Positions 1-9,145 are shown, counted from the stretch's first letter. The stretch is 64,000 nt of DNA from Pedobacter changchengzhani (GCF_004354365.1 NZ_SJCY01000008.1:124001-188000); one strand, 5' to 3'. Numbers and translations: made by a program. The notes: generated by a model not told the origin, from the letters alone.

Positions 1-107
1 ACTATAAAATTGCTCCCTATTAACTGTTCCTCAGGGTAAAAACCATGAAACGCAAAACATTTTACTTCCTTTAATGCAACAGTTTGTTTTAATTTAGTCA
101 TTAGCAT
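1..107 (-). CDS. folB: Dihydroneopterin aldolase FolB, N-terminal part (cut by window edge)
   Basis: Reading leftwards from ATG at 107 (a second in-frame ATG lies at 101) gives 35 codons open to the window edge. The peptide contains ALKEVKCFAFHGFYPEEQ, the N-terminal signature of dihydroneopterin aldolase, with the HG turn and the Glu of the PEEQ segment that contributes to the active site in this family. FolB makes 6-hydroxymethyl-dihydropterin in folate synthesis. It is divergent from the acyl-CoA dehydrogenase at 214. Only the first third or so of a roughly 120-residue protein is visible. The call rests on motif recognition. Confidence 0.8.
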   Translation of the reverse strand, partial: MLMTKLKQTVALKEVKCFAFHGFYPEEQLIGSNFI

Positions 108-168
108 ATTTTATCTGTTCCAAAATTAATTTTTATTGGCGAAATTAAGGCCAATAAAGGTAAATTGT

Positions 169-176
169 TATCTTTG
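169..176 (+). promoter_or_regulatory. Bacteroidota -7 promoter element TATCTTTG
   Basis: TATCTTTG fits the TAnnTTTG -7 consensus of the primary sigma factor in Bacteroidota and lies 37 nt before the ATG of the acyl-CoA dehydrogenase. No convincing TTTG -33 box is seen at the usual distance, so this is a motif-level call. Confidence 0.5.
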
Positions 177-213
177 GAGTAGATAATATCTTCAATTACG
201 ACAACTATCAAAA

Positions 214-1404
214 ATGAGTAGATCAGAAAAAAAAGACCTTTACGAAGCACCAGATTATTATTTATTGGATGAATTACTAACCGACGAACACAAACTAATA
301 CGCTCTACAGCAAGAGATTGGGTTAAAAAAGAAGTTAGTCCGATCATCGAAGATTACGCACAACGAGGAGAATTTCCTAAACATTTAATTAAAGGATTAG
401 GAGAAATTGGTGCTTTTGGCCCAACAATTCCGGTAGAATATGGTGGCGCAGGTTTAGATTACACTGCCTACGGTATTTTAATGCAGGAAATTGAGCGAGG
501 AGATTCTGGAATTCGTTCAACGGCATCCGTTCAAGGCTCTTTAGTAATGTACCCTATTTATGCTTATGGTACCGAAGAACAACGTAAAAAATATTTACCA
601 AAACTAGCCACGGGCGAAATGATGGGCTGTTTCGGTTTAACCGAGCCTGATCATGGTTCGAACCCGAGTGGTATGGTTACCAATATAAAGGATGCAGGGA
701 GCCACTATATCTTAAACGGTGCTAAAATGTGGATCAGTAATGCGCCTTTTGCAGATATTGCAGTTGTTTGGGCCAAAGATGAATCGGGAAAAATTAGAGG
801 TTTAGTAGTTGAGCGAGGAATGGAAGGGTTTTCTACACCCGAAACGCACAATAAATGGAGTTTAAGAGCTTCGGCTACTGGCGAATTAGTTTTCGACAAC
901 GTTAAAATTCCAAAAGAAAATATTTTTCCAGAAATTATTGGATTAAAAGGGCCGTTAGGTTGTTTAAACCAAGCTCGTTATGGTATTGCTTGGGGTGCAA
1001 TTGGCGCAGCGATGGATTGTTACGATACTGCGTTACGCTATTCTAAAGAGAGAATTCAATTTGGCAAACCCATCGGAGGATTTCAACTGCAACAAAAAAA
1101 ATTGGCCGAAATGATTACTGAAATTACTAAAGGTCAGCTTTTAGTATGGAGATTGGGCACTTTAAAAAGTGAGAACCGTGCAACTGCCGAACAAATTTCG
1201 ATGGCAAAAAGAAATAGTGTAGAAATTGCATTGGATATTGCTAGAAACGCTAGACAAATGCTAGGAGGGATGGGCATTACAGGCGAATACTCAATTATGC
1301 GCCACATGATGAATCTCGAATCGGTAGTGACTTATGAAGGAACACACGATATTCATTTATTAATTACAGGTATGGATGTTACAGGGTTAAACGCATTTAA
1401 GTAA
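214..1404 (+). CDS. gcdH: Acyl-CoA dehydrogenase, glutaryl-CoA dehydrogenase type
   Basis: The 396-residue product has the full acyl-CoA dehydrogenase fold: N-terminal helical domain, middle beta domain (GCFGLTEPDHGSNPSG, the FAD/substrate loop) and C-terminal helices ending YEGTHDIHLL. Glu375 in YEGTHD is the expected catalytic base. Arg101 in DSGIRS matches the Arg that binds the glutaryl carboxylate in glutaryl-CoA dehydrogenase, which supports that subfamily over generic fatty acyl-CoA enzymes. The likely reaction is FAD-dependent dehydrogenation and decarboxylation of glutaryl-CoA to crotonyl-CoA in lysine/tryptophan breakdown. The ATG at 214 follows a TAnnTTTG box. It is followed closely by an SRPBCC protein. 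Confidence 0.88.
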   Translation: MSRSEKKDLYEAPDYYLLDELLTDEHKLIRSTARDWVKKEVSPIIEDYAQRGEFPKHLIKGLGEIGAFGPTIPVEYGGAGLDYTAYGILMQEIERGDSGIRSTASVQGSLVMYPIYAYGTEEQRKKYLPKLATGEMMGCFGLTEPDHGSNPSGMVTNIKDAGSHYILNGAKMWISNAPFADIAVVWAKDESGKIRGLVVERGMEGFSTPETHNKWSLRASATGELVFDNVKIPKENIFPEIIGLKGPLGCLNQARYGIAWGAIGAAMDCYDTALRYSKERIQFGKPIGGFQLQQKKLAEMITEITKGQLLVWRLGTLKSENRATAEQISMAKRNSVEIALDIARNARQMLGGMGITGEYSIMRHMMNLESVVTYEGTHDIHLLITGMDVTGLNAFK

Positions 1405-1439
1405 GATCAGGATTAGAATGATTTAAGGATTAATAGTTG

Positions 1440-1820
1440 ATGAAAGATTACAAAAAATACATTTCAATACCAGCTTCGCCAGAAGAAGTTTATTTAGCTT
1501 TAACAAAAGACATTAGTATAAAACTATGGACTGGTGCAGAAGTTGAGTTTGAAGAAAAACCTGATACCGAATTTTCTTTTTGGGATGGCGACATTGTGGG
1601 TAAAAACCTCGAATTTGAAACCAACAAAAAAATTGTGCAACAATGGTATTTCGGAGAAAATGGAGAACCTTCAATTGTAACGATAAAACTTCATCCAGAT
1701 AAAGATGAAACCTCTTTAGAATTTAGACAAACCAATATTCCAGAAGCCGACTACAAAGATTTTACTGAGGGAATAGAAGAATTCTTTTTAGGTGGTTTGG
1801 TTGATTTTTTTGAAGAATAA
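1440..1820 (+). CDS. SRPBCC / AHSA1-like domain protein
   Basis: A 126-residue single-domain protein beginning MKDYKKYISIPASPEEVY, the first strand and helix of the START/Bet v1-like SRPBCC fold, followed by alternating strands (for example FEEKPDTEFSFWDGDIVGKN) and a long C-terminal helix with FTEGIEEFF. This resembles the AHSA1 (activator of Hsp90 ATPase homologue) branch, whose bacterial members are mostly of unknown ligand. ATG at 1440 is preferred to the TTG just before it. It sits 35 nt behind the acyl-CoA dehydrogenase and is probably cotranscribed. Fold confident, function unknown. Confidence 0.75.
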   Translation: MKDYKKYISIPASPEEVYLALTKDISIKLWTGAEVEFEEKPDTEFSFWDGDIVGKNLEFETNKKIVQQWYFGENGEPSIVTIKLHPDKDETSLEFRQTNIPEADYKDFTEGIEEFFLGGLVDFFEE

Positions 1821-1847
1821 TCCTATACGTTAGAAAAAAGCTGAAGT

Positions 1848-2663
1848 ATGAGAAAAAAAATGATCTCCTTAGCTCTTTTTGCATCAGCATTATTCATGTT
1901 AAGCTCGTGCAGTACCTACCTTACTCCTGCAATACTCGGAAACAATATGGGTTATTTGCCGAAAGCAATGGTTGCAGACAGTTTGAAAGTGCTAACAAGT
2001 GTATCGGGCAGTTTTGCGGGCGCAGCATCGCCTGTATTGGGATCAGTTGCCTTTGAAATGGGCATGTTGAGCATCAATAGATCACATACTTTTAAAAAAT
2101 TTAACATTTCATACGGTGTTTTTGGATACTTAGGTAAAGCAGAATTGGTTAGAGATGATAATTTTACATCTGGATCATCTGATTATTTACAATCTTTTAA
2201 AAAAAACATAAACGGACTTGGGTTAAGAACATCGGCTGGTTTTCATACTACTTCAACAAACGGAAATACTGATTTCAGATTTATTAACTGGGAAAATGCG
2301 ATTAGCAATGAAAGCGGAGAATATGCTGATTTAAGAAGTGCTATTTATGATAATAATATTTATAAATATACCAATGTAACTAACAAAAATATAATTTGGA
2401 CCACTGGACTATCAAGTGAAATAATCTGGAGGGCAAGACGAAACCATGATATTAAACATGCATTTAGATTATTTGTTGGTGGAAATCCTGGATTGGCCAG
2501 TAGCTTTAAGTATGATAAAGATGTTGATTCACATACCATAGGCGCTAGCTCCATCGGCTGGACTTTCAACTATTTTTTATCCGTGAAAAAATTTACGCTT
2601 AGTATTGAAACTGCTAATAACGTAAATTATGCCCAAAAGATTAGTGTTGGATATGCTTTTTAA
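1848..2663 (+). CDS. Putative outer-membrane lipoprotein of unknown function
   Basis: The 271-residue product starts with a lipoprotein signal peptide: charged MRKKM, a hydrophobic stretch and a lipobox with Cys21 (LSSC). The mature part is rich in short amphipathic strands with Gly and aromatic residues and ends in YAF, a terminal aromatic typical of surface or outer-membrane proteins. I do not recognise the family. It lies 27 nt after the SRPBCC gene and before a small DUF3185-like protein, so it may belong to the same transcript. A structural or envelope role is inference from the signal and strand pattern only. Confidence 0.6.
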   Translation: MRKKMISLALFASALFMLSSCSTYLTPAILGNNMGYLPKAMVADSLKVLTSVSGSFAGAASPVLGSVAFEMGMLSINRSHTFKKFNISYGVFGYLGKAELVRDDNFTSGSSDYLQSFKKNINGLGLRTSAGFHTTSTNGNTDFRFINWENAISNESGEYADLRSAIYDNNIYKYTNVTNKNIIWTTGLSSEIIWRARRNHDIKHAFRLFVGGNPGLASSFKYDKDVDSHTIGASSIGWTFNYFLSVKKFTLSIETANNVNYAQKISVGYAF

Positions 2664-2715
2664 AAAACATATTCCCAGCGGTTGTGTTTAAACTCTAAAT
2701 CAAAACCTTAAAACC

Positions 2716-2928
2716 ATGAATAAAACGTTAGGATTAATACTAATTGTAATCGGGATTGCGATGTTGGTTTGGACTGGCTTTAATTATACAAAAAGAGAAA
2801 AAATTGTTGATGTTGGTCCGATTCAAATTTCAGCTGATAAACAAAAATCGGTAAACTGGCCTCCATATATTGGCGGACTTATTGCAGTTGCGGGCGTAAT
2901 CGTTCTTGTAACTTCGAAGAAGAAATAA
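2716..2928 (+). CDS. Small two-TM protein, DUF3185-like
   Basis: A 70-residue protein with two hydrophobic segments (about residues 5-22 and 50-65) separated by a short polar stretch, ending KKK. The pattern NKTLGLILIVIGIAMLVWTG matches small DUF3185-type membrane proteins found widely in bacteria. No function is known for that family. The ATG at 2716 is the first in the frame. A palindromic repeat follows at once. Confidence 0.7.
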   Translation: MNKTLGLILIVIGIAMLVWTGFNYTKREKIVDVGPIQISADKQKSVNWPPYIGGLIAVAGVIVLVTSKKK

Positions 2929-2935
2929 AATAGCT

Positions 2936-2991
2936 GTCATGGTGAGCTTGTCGAATAACTTTTAAAAAAAATACGACAAGCTCAATGTGAC
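2936..2991. repeat. Extragenic palindrome (GAGCTTGTCG type), possible terminator
   Basis: Two 18-nt arms (2936-2953 and 2974-2991) match as an inverted repeat at 15 of 18 positions, with GAGCTTGTCG perfectly mirrored and an A-rich loop. It sits between two convergent genes (the DUF3185-like gene and lysA). Its sequence resembles a palindrome I associate with many intergenic spacers in this group of bacteria. It could act as a bidirectional terminator. Confidence 0.65.
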
Positions 2992-2999
2992 GAGATTTT

Positions 3000-4169
3000 T
3001 TACATCTCGGTACTATAAACAGCTCTTATCTCATCCCTTAAATTATATTTTGAAGCCATAACTTCGCCATAAGCTCCTGTACTGCGTATGGCAAAAATAT
3101 CACCTCTAAAAGTTTCTGGTTGTTCAACTTCTTTTCCAAAACAATCGGTGCTTTCGCAAATTGGTCCAACGATATCATACTTAACAATTGACGATTTTGG
3201 ATTGACGATTTTAGATTGACTTAGATTTTCAATTTTATGATAAGCCTGATATAAAGCCGGACGCATTAATTCGGTCATTCCTGCATCTAAAACAACAAAA
3301 TTTTTCTTCTTACCTTTTTTAATATAAAGTGCCTTTGTTATAAGCGAAGCAGATTGTCCAACCAATGCCCTTCCTAACTCAAAATGAACTTCTTGATTCG
3401 GCTTTACCTCTAAAAAATTGTTAAATATTTCAAAATAAGCTTCAAAATCAGGAATTTGATGATCTGGATTGTAGTAATCAATACCTAAACCGCCACCTAC
3501 GTTTAAAACTTTTACATTAAATCCTCTATCCTCAAACCAAGCTGAAAATTCGTTTACGCGAATGCAAAGATTTTTATATACATCCAAGTTGGTAATTTGC
3601 GAACCGATGTGAAAGTGAATACCGATAAATTCGAGATTTGAACAAATTCTAAGCATTTCGGCACACTCTGGCAAATCCCAAGAATTAATACCAAACTTAT
3701 TTTCATCTAAACCCGTAGTAATGTTATGGTGCGTATGTGCATCAACATTTGGATTAATACGAATGGCTACCTGCGCAGTTTTTCCTTTCGCACGGGCGAG
3801 GTCGTTCAGCACTTCCAATTCTTGAATAGATTCTACATTGAAGCAAAAAATATCTAAGTCTAAAGCTTCATTTATTTCCTTATCGGATTTACCAACACCT
3901 GCAAAAACAATCTTTTTATGGTCAAAACCTACTTCAACGGCTCTTCGAACTTCACCCGCGCTTACACAATCGGCGCCAAAGCCAATGGTTTTAATGTGCG
4001 CTAGTAAAACCGAATTAAAATTTGCTTTTAAAGCATAATGAATATGAAAATGATAAGGTTTTGCAGCATCTGCGCAACTGCGCAACGTTTTTTGCAACAA
4101 ATCGGTATCATAATAATAAAATGGTGTTTCTATATTGTTAAACTTTGATATATCTTTATCGGCGAACAT
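3000..4169 (-). CDS. lysA: Diaminopimelate decarboxylase
   Basis: The 389-residue product is a fold-type III PLP decarboxylase. Lys48 in HYALKAN is the PLP lysine. GIHFHIGSQ and NVGGGLGIDY form the phosphate-binding barrel loops, ELGRALVG follows, and GPICESTDCFGK carries the active-site Cys of the partner subunit. It decarboxylates meso-diaminopimelate to lysine. I take ATG at 4169 rather than the upstream TTG. That ATG overlaps, on the opposite strand, the ATG of a small membrane protein. lysC is the next gene to the right on the same strand, but small ORFs intervene, so an operon is uncertain. Confidence 0.92.
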   Translation of the reverse strand: MFADKDISKFNNIETPFYYYDTDLLQKTLRSCADAAKPYHFHIHYALKANFNSVLLAHIKTIGFGADCVSAGEVRRAVEVGFDHKKIVFAGVGKSDKEINEALDLDIFCFNVESIQELEVLNDLARAKGKTAQVAIRINPNVDAHTHHNITTGLDENKFGINSWDLPECAEMLRICSNLEFIGIHFHIGSQITNLDVYKNLCIRVNEFSAWFEDRGFNVKVLNVGGGLGIDYYNPDHQIPDFEAYFEIFNNFLEVKPNQEVHFELGRALVGQSASLITKALYIKKGKKKNFVVLDAGMTELMRPALYQAYHKIENLSQSKIVNPKSSIVKYDIVGPICESTDCFGKEVEQPETFRGDIFAIRSTGAYGEVMASKYNLRDEIRAVYSTEM

Positions 4170-4341
4170 GTTCAAATTCCTTATTATAATTTTAATTTTA
4201 TTCTTTGCACTAATTTATGTAGGCAACTACCTCGATCTTAAGCATGGAAGAATTACCCATAAACAGTATAATGGAAAAATTCGATTTTTTCTCGTGTTAC
4301 TATTTATTGTACTATTTCTAATATTTGCAAGAAAACTGTAG
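4168..4341 (+). CDS. Small two-TM protein overlapping the lysA start
   Basis: A 57-residue ORF from ATG 4168, with two hydrophobic segments (FLIIILILFFALIYVG and FFLVLLFIVLFLIFA) around a basic linker. The first ATG shares two bases with the lysA ATG on the other strand, so the starts are back to back. No family recognised. The clean helix-linker-helix layout and a second similar mini-protein just downstream (4416) argue for a real gene, but small hydrophobic ORFs in AT-rich DNA can be spurious. Confidence 0.5.
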   Translation: MFKFLIIILILFFALIYVGNYLDLKHGRITHKQYNGKIRFFLVLLFIVLFLIFARKL

Positions 4342-4415
4342 CTTTTCAATTTTCAGAAAAATAATTATCAAATAAAAGTTAAGATCAATTCATCACTTAC
4401 AAAAACGTATCTATA

Positions 4416-4580
4416 ATGAAAATAGCCGCCTTCATATTTATCTTCACAATTATTTCGCTGGGTTTATATAATTCTTATCGCAAATACAAAAACAATCTGT
4501 TGCCAATAAATTTTTTAGCATTTCATTGCTTTATAGGTGTGCTGGTAATTATTGCTTCTTTCTTTCTACTATTCGAATAA
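4416..4580 (+). CDS. Small two-TM protein (54 aa), convergent with lysC
   Basis: ATG 4416 opens 54 codons to TAA at 4578-4580. The peptide begins MKIAAFIFIFTIISLGLY, then a basic YRKYKNN stretch and a second hydrophobic run ending in FFLLFE. It resembles the preceding 57-residue ORF in layout (TM, basic linker, TM) and lies 74 nt after it, so the two may be one small-membrane-protein unit. Its last four codons overlap the lysC end on the opposite strand. No known family. Moderate to low confidence. Confidence 0.42.
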   Translation: MKIAAFIFIFTIISLGLYNSYRKYKNNLLPINFLAFHCFIGVLVIIASFFLLFE

Positions 4581-5882
4581 TCGATTGTGTAAACTTCGCA
4601 AAGCCTCAGTTTTGTATTCGCTTAATATTAGTAACGAAACATTATAGTTACTCCCTCCATAAGAAATCATACGGATTGGAATATGCTTTAAGCCATCTAA
4701 CACACGACTCGCAAAACCGTGTTTTTCTGAACCAAAATCGCCCACAACGCACACAATGCTATGATCGGTATCAACTTCCACTGTTCCAAAACTTTCTAAC
4801 TCTTCAATAATTTTATCTAGATTTTTGGTATCATCGATCGTTAAAGACACCGCAACTTCCGAAGTCGTTATCATATCTATCGGTGTTTTATAGCGTTCAA
4901 AAACCTCAAAAACTCTTCGTAAAAATCCATAAGCCAATAACATTCTGCTCGATTGAATACGGATTGCCGTGATACCATCTTTCGCAGCAATCGATTTTAT
5001 TTTTCCTTTTTCGCTAGCATGACTAATCAACGTGCCGGAAGCGCTGGGCTCCATAGTATTTAATAAACGAACAGGGATTTTATATTTTTGAGCCGGAAAA
5101 ACTGATTGTGGATGCAAAATTTTCGCCCCGAAATAAGCTAATTCAGCAGCTTCATCAAACGAAAGTTGCGCAATTGGTTTTGTACCTTTCACAATACGCG
5201 GATCGTTGTTATGCATTCCGTCAATATCTGTCCAAATTTGAACTTCTTCTGCCAAAATTGCAGCGCCCAATAAAGATGCTGTATAATCACTTCCGCCACG
5301 ACGAAGATTATCAACCTCGCCAAAACTATTCCGACAGATGTATCCCTGCGTAATGAACAACTTGTTGTCTTTACTCTGCGCTAATAACGGTGTTAAATGC
5401 TTCGTTATAAATGGCACATCAGGCTCGTTATCCTCATCAATCTTCATAAAATCTAAAGCAGGTAGCAACACCGAAGGCACACCGATTGATTTTAAATAGA
5501 TATGATACAAGGTTGTGGAAAGTAGTTCGCCCTGTGCTACAACAATTTTATCTTCAATAGAAGTGAAAATATCGTTAGCAAAAGTAGCTAAAAATCCAAA
5601 ATGATAATCAATCACTTCATTCCCCTGTGCCCTAAACTCGCTTGCCGGCAAAAGTTCAATTACAAAATCCTTATATTTCGCATAGAGATTTTCAACGCAC
5701 TGGCTACCCTTTTTCTTATCACCCGCTAAAAAATAATTTGAAATTTCTAACAAGCTGTTTGTTGTACCAGAAACTGCTGATAAAACTACAATCTGCGCCT
5801 CGTTTGGATTAATGATATCCAACAATTTCGTCATCCGCTCAGGACTACCTACAGAAGTACCCCCAAATTTTAATATCTTCAT
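4569..5882 (-). CDS. lysC: Aspartate kinase (monofunctional)
   Basis: The 437-residue product starts MKILKFGGTSVGS, the amino-acid-kinase signature (Lys4, FGGTSVG). RRGGSDYTASLLG and IWTDIDGMHNNDPRIV form the ATP/aspartate site. The last 140 or so residues form tandem ACT domains (AIRIQSSRM..., VEVDTDHSIVCVVG). It phosphorylates aspartate at the head of the Lys/Met/Thr pathway. There is no fused homoserine dehydrogenase, and a separate hom lies at 47264. lysA is the next gene on the same strand. Confidence 0.93.
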   Translation of the reverse strand: MKILKFGGTSVGSPERMTKLLDIINPNEAQIVVLSAVSGTTNSLLEISNYFLAGDKKKGSQCVENLYAKYKDFVIELLPASEFRAQGNEVIDYHFGFLATFANDIFTSIEDKIVVAQGELLSTTLYHIYLKSIGVPSVLLPALDFMKIDEDNEPDVPFITKHLTPLLAQSKDNKLFITQGYICRNSFGEVDNLRRGGSDYTASLLGAAILAEEVQIWTDIDGMHNNDPRIVKGTKPIAQLSFDEAAELAYFGAKILHPQSVFPAQKYKIPVRLLNTMEPSASGTLISHASEKGKIKSIAAKDGITAIRIQSSRMLLAYGFLRRVFEVFERYKTPIDMITTSEVAVSLTIDDTKNLDKIIEELESFGTVEVDTDHSIVCVVGDFGSEKHGFASRVLDGLKHIPIRMISYGGSNYNVSLLILSEYKTEALRSLHNRLFE

Positions 5883-6147
5883 TTAATAGCTATGTTTTAT
5901 TGGTAAGCGAAGTATCACAACTTATTAACTTTTAAGAATAGAAAAATTATTATGATTTACTTTTTTATACCGAAATATGTAATTTTCTTTATACTTGTAA
6001 TCTGGCGTGAAATTAATCAAAATGCTGTTAAAAGCAACACACGTAACAAAATAAAATTTGGAACAATGTAATCAAAATTGAATTTGACCAAATATTATTA
6101 GAGTGAGGAGATGATAAAAGGAGCTAATAAATTTTAAAATATAAATA
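5883..6147. other. Intergenic spacer between divergent lysC and phosphohexomutase
   Basis: An AT-rich 265-nt spacer carrying the promoters of both divergent genes. A weak -7-like TATACTTG lies near 5987-5994. I see no gene, RNA motif or repeat in it. Confidence 0.5.
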
Positions 6148-7884
6148 ATGCAAGCAATAGATCAATCAATTCAAGTAGCCGTTAACCAATGGTTAAATGG
6201 AAATTACGACGAAAAAACAAAAGCGGAGATTCAAAATCTTATAGATATCAATTCCATTAGTGATTTAACAGATTCTTTTTATAAGAGTTTAGAGTTTGGC
6301 ACGGGCGGTTTGCGTGGCATTATGGGCGCAGGTTCAAACCGCATAAACAAATACACCATCGGCACCGCCACCCAAGGTTTAGCCAACTTTTTAAATCAAA
6401 AATATAAGGGCGAGAAAATTAGTGTAGCCATTGCGCACGATAGCAGAAACAATTCTGATGTATTTGCTAATATTACTGCCGATGTTTTCTCTGCAAATGG
6501 CATACATGTATATTTCTTTAAGGCACTTAGGCCAACACCAGAACTTTCGTTTGCGGTTAGGCATTTCGGTTGCAAAAGTGGTGTTATGCTAACTGCATCA
6601 CACAATCCTAAAGAATATAACGGTTATAAAGCCTACGGCGATGATGGTGGCCAGTTTACTTCACCCGATGATAAATTGGTAATTGATGAAGTAAATAAAA
6701 TTAAAAGCATCGATGAGGTTAAGTTTAATAGAATAGATAGCAATGTTGAGTTAATTGGCGAAGAAATAGACAAACTTTATTTGGATGGAATTACGGCACT
6801 TTCTATGTCGCCAGATGCCATTAAAAGACAGCATGATTTAAAAATCGTGTACTCTCCTATCCACGGTACGGGCATTACTTTAGTACCAAAGGCATTAGCA
6901 CAATTTGGGTTTACCAATGTAACCGTTGTTGAAGAACAAAGTGAGCCCGATGGTAATTTCCCCACAGTTGTTTATCCTAATCCTGAGGAAAAAGAGGCTT
7001 TAACTTTAGCAATGAAAAAGGCAAAAGAAATTGATGCCGATTTAGTTATGGCAACCGATCCGGATGCAGACCGAGTTGGTATTGCCGTAAAAGATAATGA
7101 TGGCGAATGGCTTCTGTTAAACGGCAACCAAACCGGCAGTTTATTAATTAATTATATTTTATCGGCTTGGCAGGAAAAAGGAAAGCTTACAGGTAACGAA
7201 TATGTGGTATCTACAATTGTAACTACTAGTTTAATTAAAGCAATATGCGATGCTAAAAACGTAGAATACTTTAATACTTTAACAGGTTTTAAATGGATTG
7301 GCCAAATTATTACCCAGTTAAAAGGTAAAAAAACCTTTATTGCAGGTGGCGAAGAAAGCTATGGTTACTTAATTGGCGATTTGGTACGCGATAAAGATGC
7401 AGTTGTTTCGGCTGCATTTATTGCCGAAATGACTGCTTATTACAAAGATAAAGGCAATAGTTTGTATGATGCGCTTTTAGATACTTACGTAGAATTTGGG
7501 TTTTATAAAGAAGATTTAGTTTCGCTTACCAAAAAAGGTAAAACCGGGGCCGAAGAAATTAAAGCCATGATGGAGAAGTTTAGAAACAATCCACCAGCTT
7601 CTTTAGGAGGATCGAAAGTGGCCATTTTAAAAGATTACGAATTAAGTCAAGAAACTGATTTAACATCTGGAAAAGTAACCAAATTGGATTATCCAGCATC
7701 GGATGTTTTACAATTTATTACCGCAGACGGCAGCATTGTTTCTGCGCGCCCAAGTGGTACCGAACCTAAAATCAAATTTTATTGCAGCGTAAATGCACCT
7801 TTGGCAGATAGAAAAGATTTTGCAGAGGTTAATAAAAAATTAAATGAAAAAATTACAGCTGTAATGGCCGATTTGCAGGCGTAA
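6148..7884 (+). CDS. Phospho-sugar mutase (phosphoglucomutase/phosphomannomutase)
   Basis: The 578-residue alpha-D-phosphohexomutase shows all four family signatures. They are the phosphoserine loop TASHNP with Ser151, the metal loop DPDADRVG, the sugar-specificity loop GGEESYGY and the C-terminal phosphate loop RPSGTEPKIK. Length and the GTGGLRGIMGAG N-terminus fit the long bacterial PGM/PMM type. It interconverts hexose 1- and 6-phosphates for glycolysis or sugar-nucleotide synthesis. Glucose versus mannose preference cannot be read from these motifs. Monocistronic by layout: a strong hairpin follows at 7889. Confidence 0.92.
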   Translation: MQAIDQSIQVAVNQWLNGNYDEKTKAEIQNLIDINSISDLTDSFYKSLEFGTGGLRGIMGAGSNRINKYTIGTATQGLANFLNQKYKGEKISVAIAHDSRNNSDVFANITADVFSANGIHVYFFKALRPTPELSFAVRHFGCKSGVMLTASHNPKEYNGYKAYGDDGGQFTSPDDKLVIDEVNKIKSIDEVKFNRIDSNVELIGEEIDKLYLDGITALSMSPDAIKRQHDLKIVYSPIHGTGITLVPKALAQFGFTNVTVVEEQSEPDGNFPTVVYPNPEEKEALTLAMKKAKEIDADLVMATDPDADRVGIAVKDNDGEWLLLNGNQTGSLLINYILSAWQEKGKLTGNEYVVSTIVTTSLIKAICDAKNVEYFNTLTGFKWIGQIITQLKGKKTFIAGGEESYGYLIGDLVRDKDAVVSAAFIAEMTAYYKDKGNSLYDALLDTYVEFGFYKEDLVSLTKKGKTGAEEIKAMMEKFRNNPPASLGGSKVAILKDYELSQETDLTSGKVTKLDYPASDVLQFITADGSIVSARPSGTEPKIKFYCSVNAPLADRKDFAEVNKKLNEKITAVMADLQA

Positions 7885-7888
7885 TTTT

Positions 7889-7942
7889 AAAAAAACACAG
7901 ATAAAATGGACACAGGTGAAAATTATTCATCTGTGTTTTTTA
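7889..7942. terminator. Bidirectional hairpin terminator
   Basis: Arms AACACAGAT (7894-7902) and ATCTGTGTT (7929-7937) are perfectly complementary, with A-runs on the left and T-runs on the right. This suits both the mutase (+) and the DoxX-like gene (-) that converge here. Confidence 0.7.
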
Positions 7943-7973
7943 ATATCTATTCTGATATTGTTAAAGTTAAATA

Positions 7974-9137
7974 CTATTTAATTTCATCAATCGTATAATG
8001 CAAACCATCCTTCAAGGCAGGTAGGTTTTGCCAAACTATAGGCATCAAATTAAGAATCAAATTCTTATTCATTAGTAATTTTATCTTTCCTGTTGTTCCA
8101 ATTTCATACGTAACCTCAAACTGATGCCTTTGATAATCTTGTAATATCAATCGCTTTTTTAAGGTGTCTAGTTCATAATGGTAATCAATCATTTCATCCT
8201 TATCCGTCTGAAATATAATGTAGTTATTTTTATGAAAGAATATTCTTTTGTAATTTTTAGAATCACCTTCAACTTTATAGGCGTTGTTAAAAATTGGCAT
8301 CGAGTATTCATCATTCTTAAAGATGCCCATCAGATATGGATAACTAACAAATCCAATAATCAATACTAAAACACAAATTTTTATAACGTTATGATACAGC
8401 AAAGGCAACTTATTTGTATTATAACCCAGTTGCACTAATTTATTTTGGATAAACAAAGAATATAGTGGTTTTATAAATGGATATAAATTAAATAAGATAA
8501 CCACCAATAAGAAGGCAGATAGTGTTTTAACTGAAATATCGAAACCTAAATTGATGATCAAAATATTTAAAACTATGCCTATTGCAAAGCAAAATCCTAA
8601 TAAACGAGTTTTCCTAAAAAATAGAAATGCGGATGCAATAATCTCTATAGTTCCAAGTGCGATGTTGTAAAATTTAGATGTGCCCACTGTACTCCAAAAC
8701 AGAATATCTTTCTCTAAATAACCAAAAGGCGTATACAGAATGTTAGCTTCTGGCGAAGAAAATTGCTGTAGAGCTATTTTATCAAGTCCATATTTCAATA
8801 AAATTAAACCGATATAATACGGTGATATATTAAAAAACAGCTTCCTTAAGATCGTTAACTTAATTTTAAATAGATGTAAAACTGAAATCAGAACAATCGA
8901 ACTTAAGAAAAGAATGAGCAGCAATATATTAAGTGCAACAGTATCTGAGGAGAAATCTATGTTAGAAATGGCGTTTGGGAAAAACTGCTGTTGAATAATG
9001 TAAACCAGTTTTTCGAAAAGTATTAATGAAAATTGAAATTGGAGATCCTTACCATTTAGCGTTAAAGGAATAAAAACAAATGAAACTATGCAGAAAAGGT
9101 ATATTACATCGAAAGAAAATATTTTGAGCCGATGCAT
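7974..9137 (-). CDS. Multi-spanning membrane protein, DoxX/HTTM-like
   Basis: The 387-residue product has about seven hydrophobic segments in its first 270 residues and a roughly 110-residue soluble C-terminal tail rich in beta strands. The segment RKLFFNISPYYIGLILLKYGLDK and the following helices resemble DoxX-like or HTTM-type membrane proteins, some of which work in electron transfer. I cannot assign a function. It is followed in transcription order upstream by a small secreted protein (9146), 8 nt away, so the two are probably one operon. Confidence 0.55.
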   Translation of the reverse strand: MHRLKIFSFDVIYLFCIVSFVFIPLTLNGKDLQFQFSLILFEKLVYIIQQQFFPNAISNIDFSSDTVALNILLLILFLSSIVLISVLHLFKIKLTILRKLFFNISPYYIGLILLKYGLDKIALQQFSSPEANILYTPFGYLEKDILFWSTVGTSKFYNIALGTIEIIASAFLFFRKTRLLGFCFAIGIVLNILIINLGFDISVKTLSAFLLVVILFNLYPFIKPLYSLFIQNKLVQLGYNTNKLPLLYHNVIKICVLVLIIGFVSYPYLMGIFKNDEYSMPIFNNAYKVEGDSKNYKRIFFHKNNYIIFQTDKDEMIDYHYELDTLKKRLILQDYQRHQFEVTYEIGTTGKIKLLMNKNLILNLMPIVWQNLPALKDGLHYTIDEIK

Positions 9138-9145
9138 TTTAAACT

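Noticed and set aside
4526..4810. 94-codon plus-strand frame
   Set aside because: It is antisense to the lysC end, with no domain. The shorter ATG frame at 4416-4580 in another phase is the better small-gene candidate.
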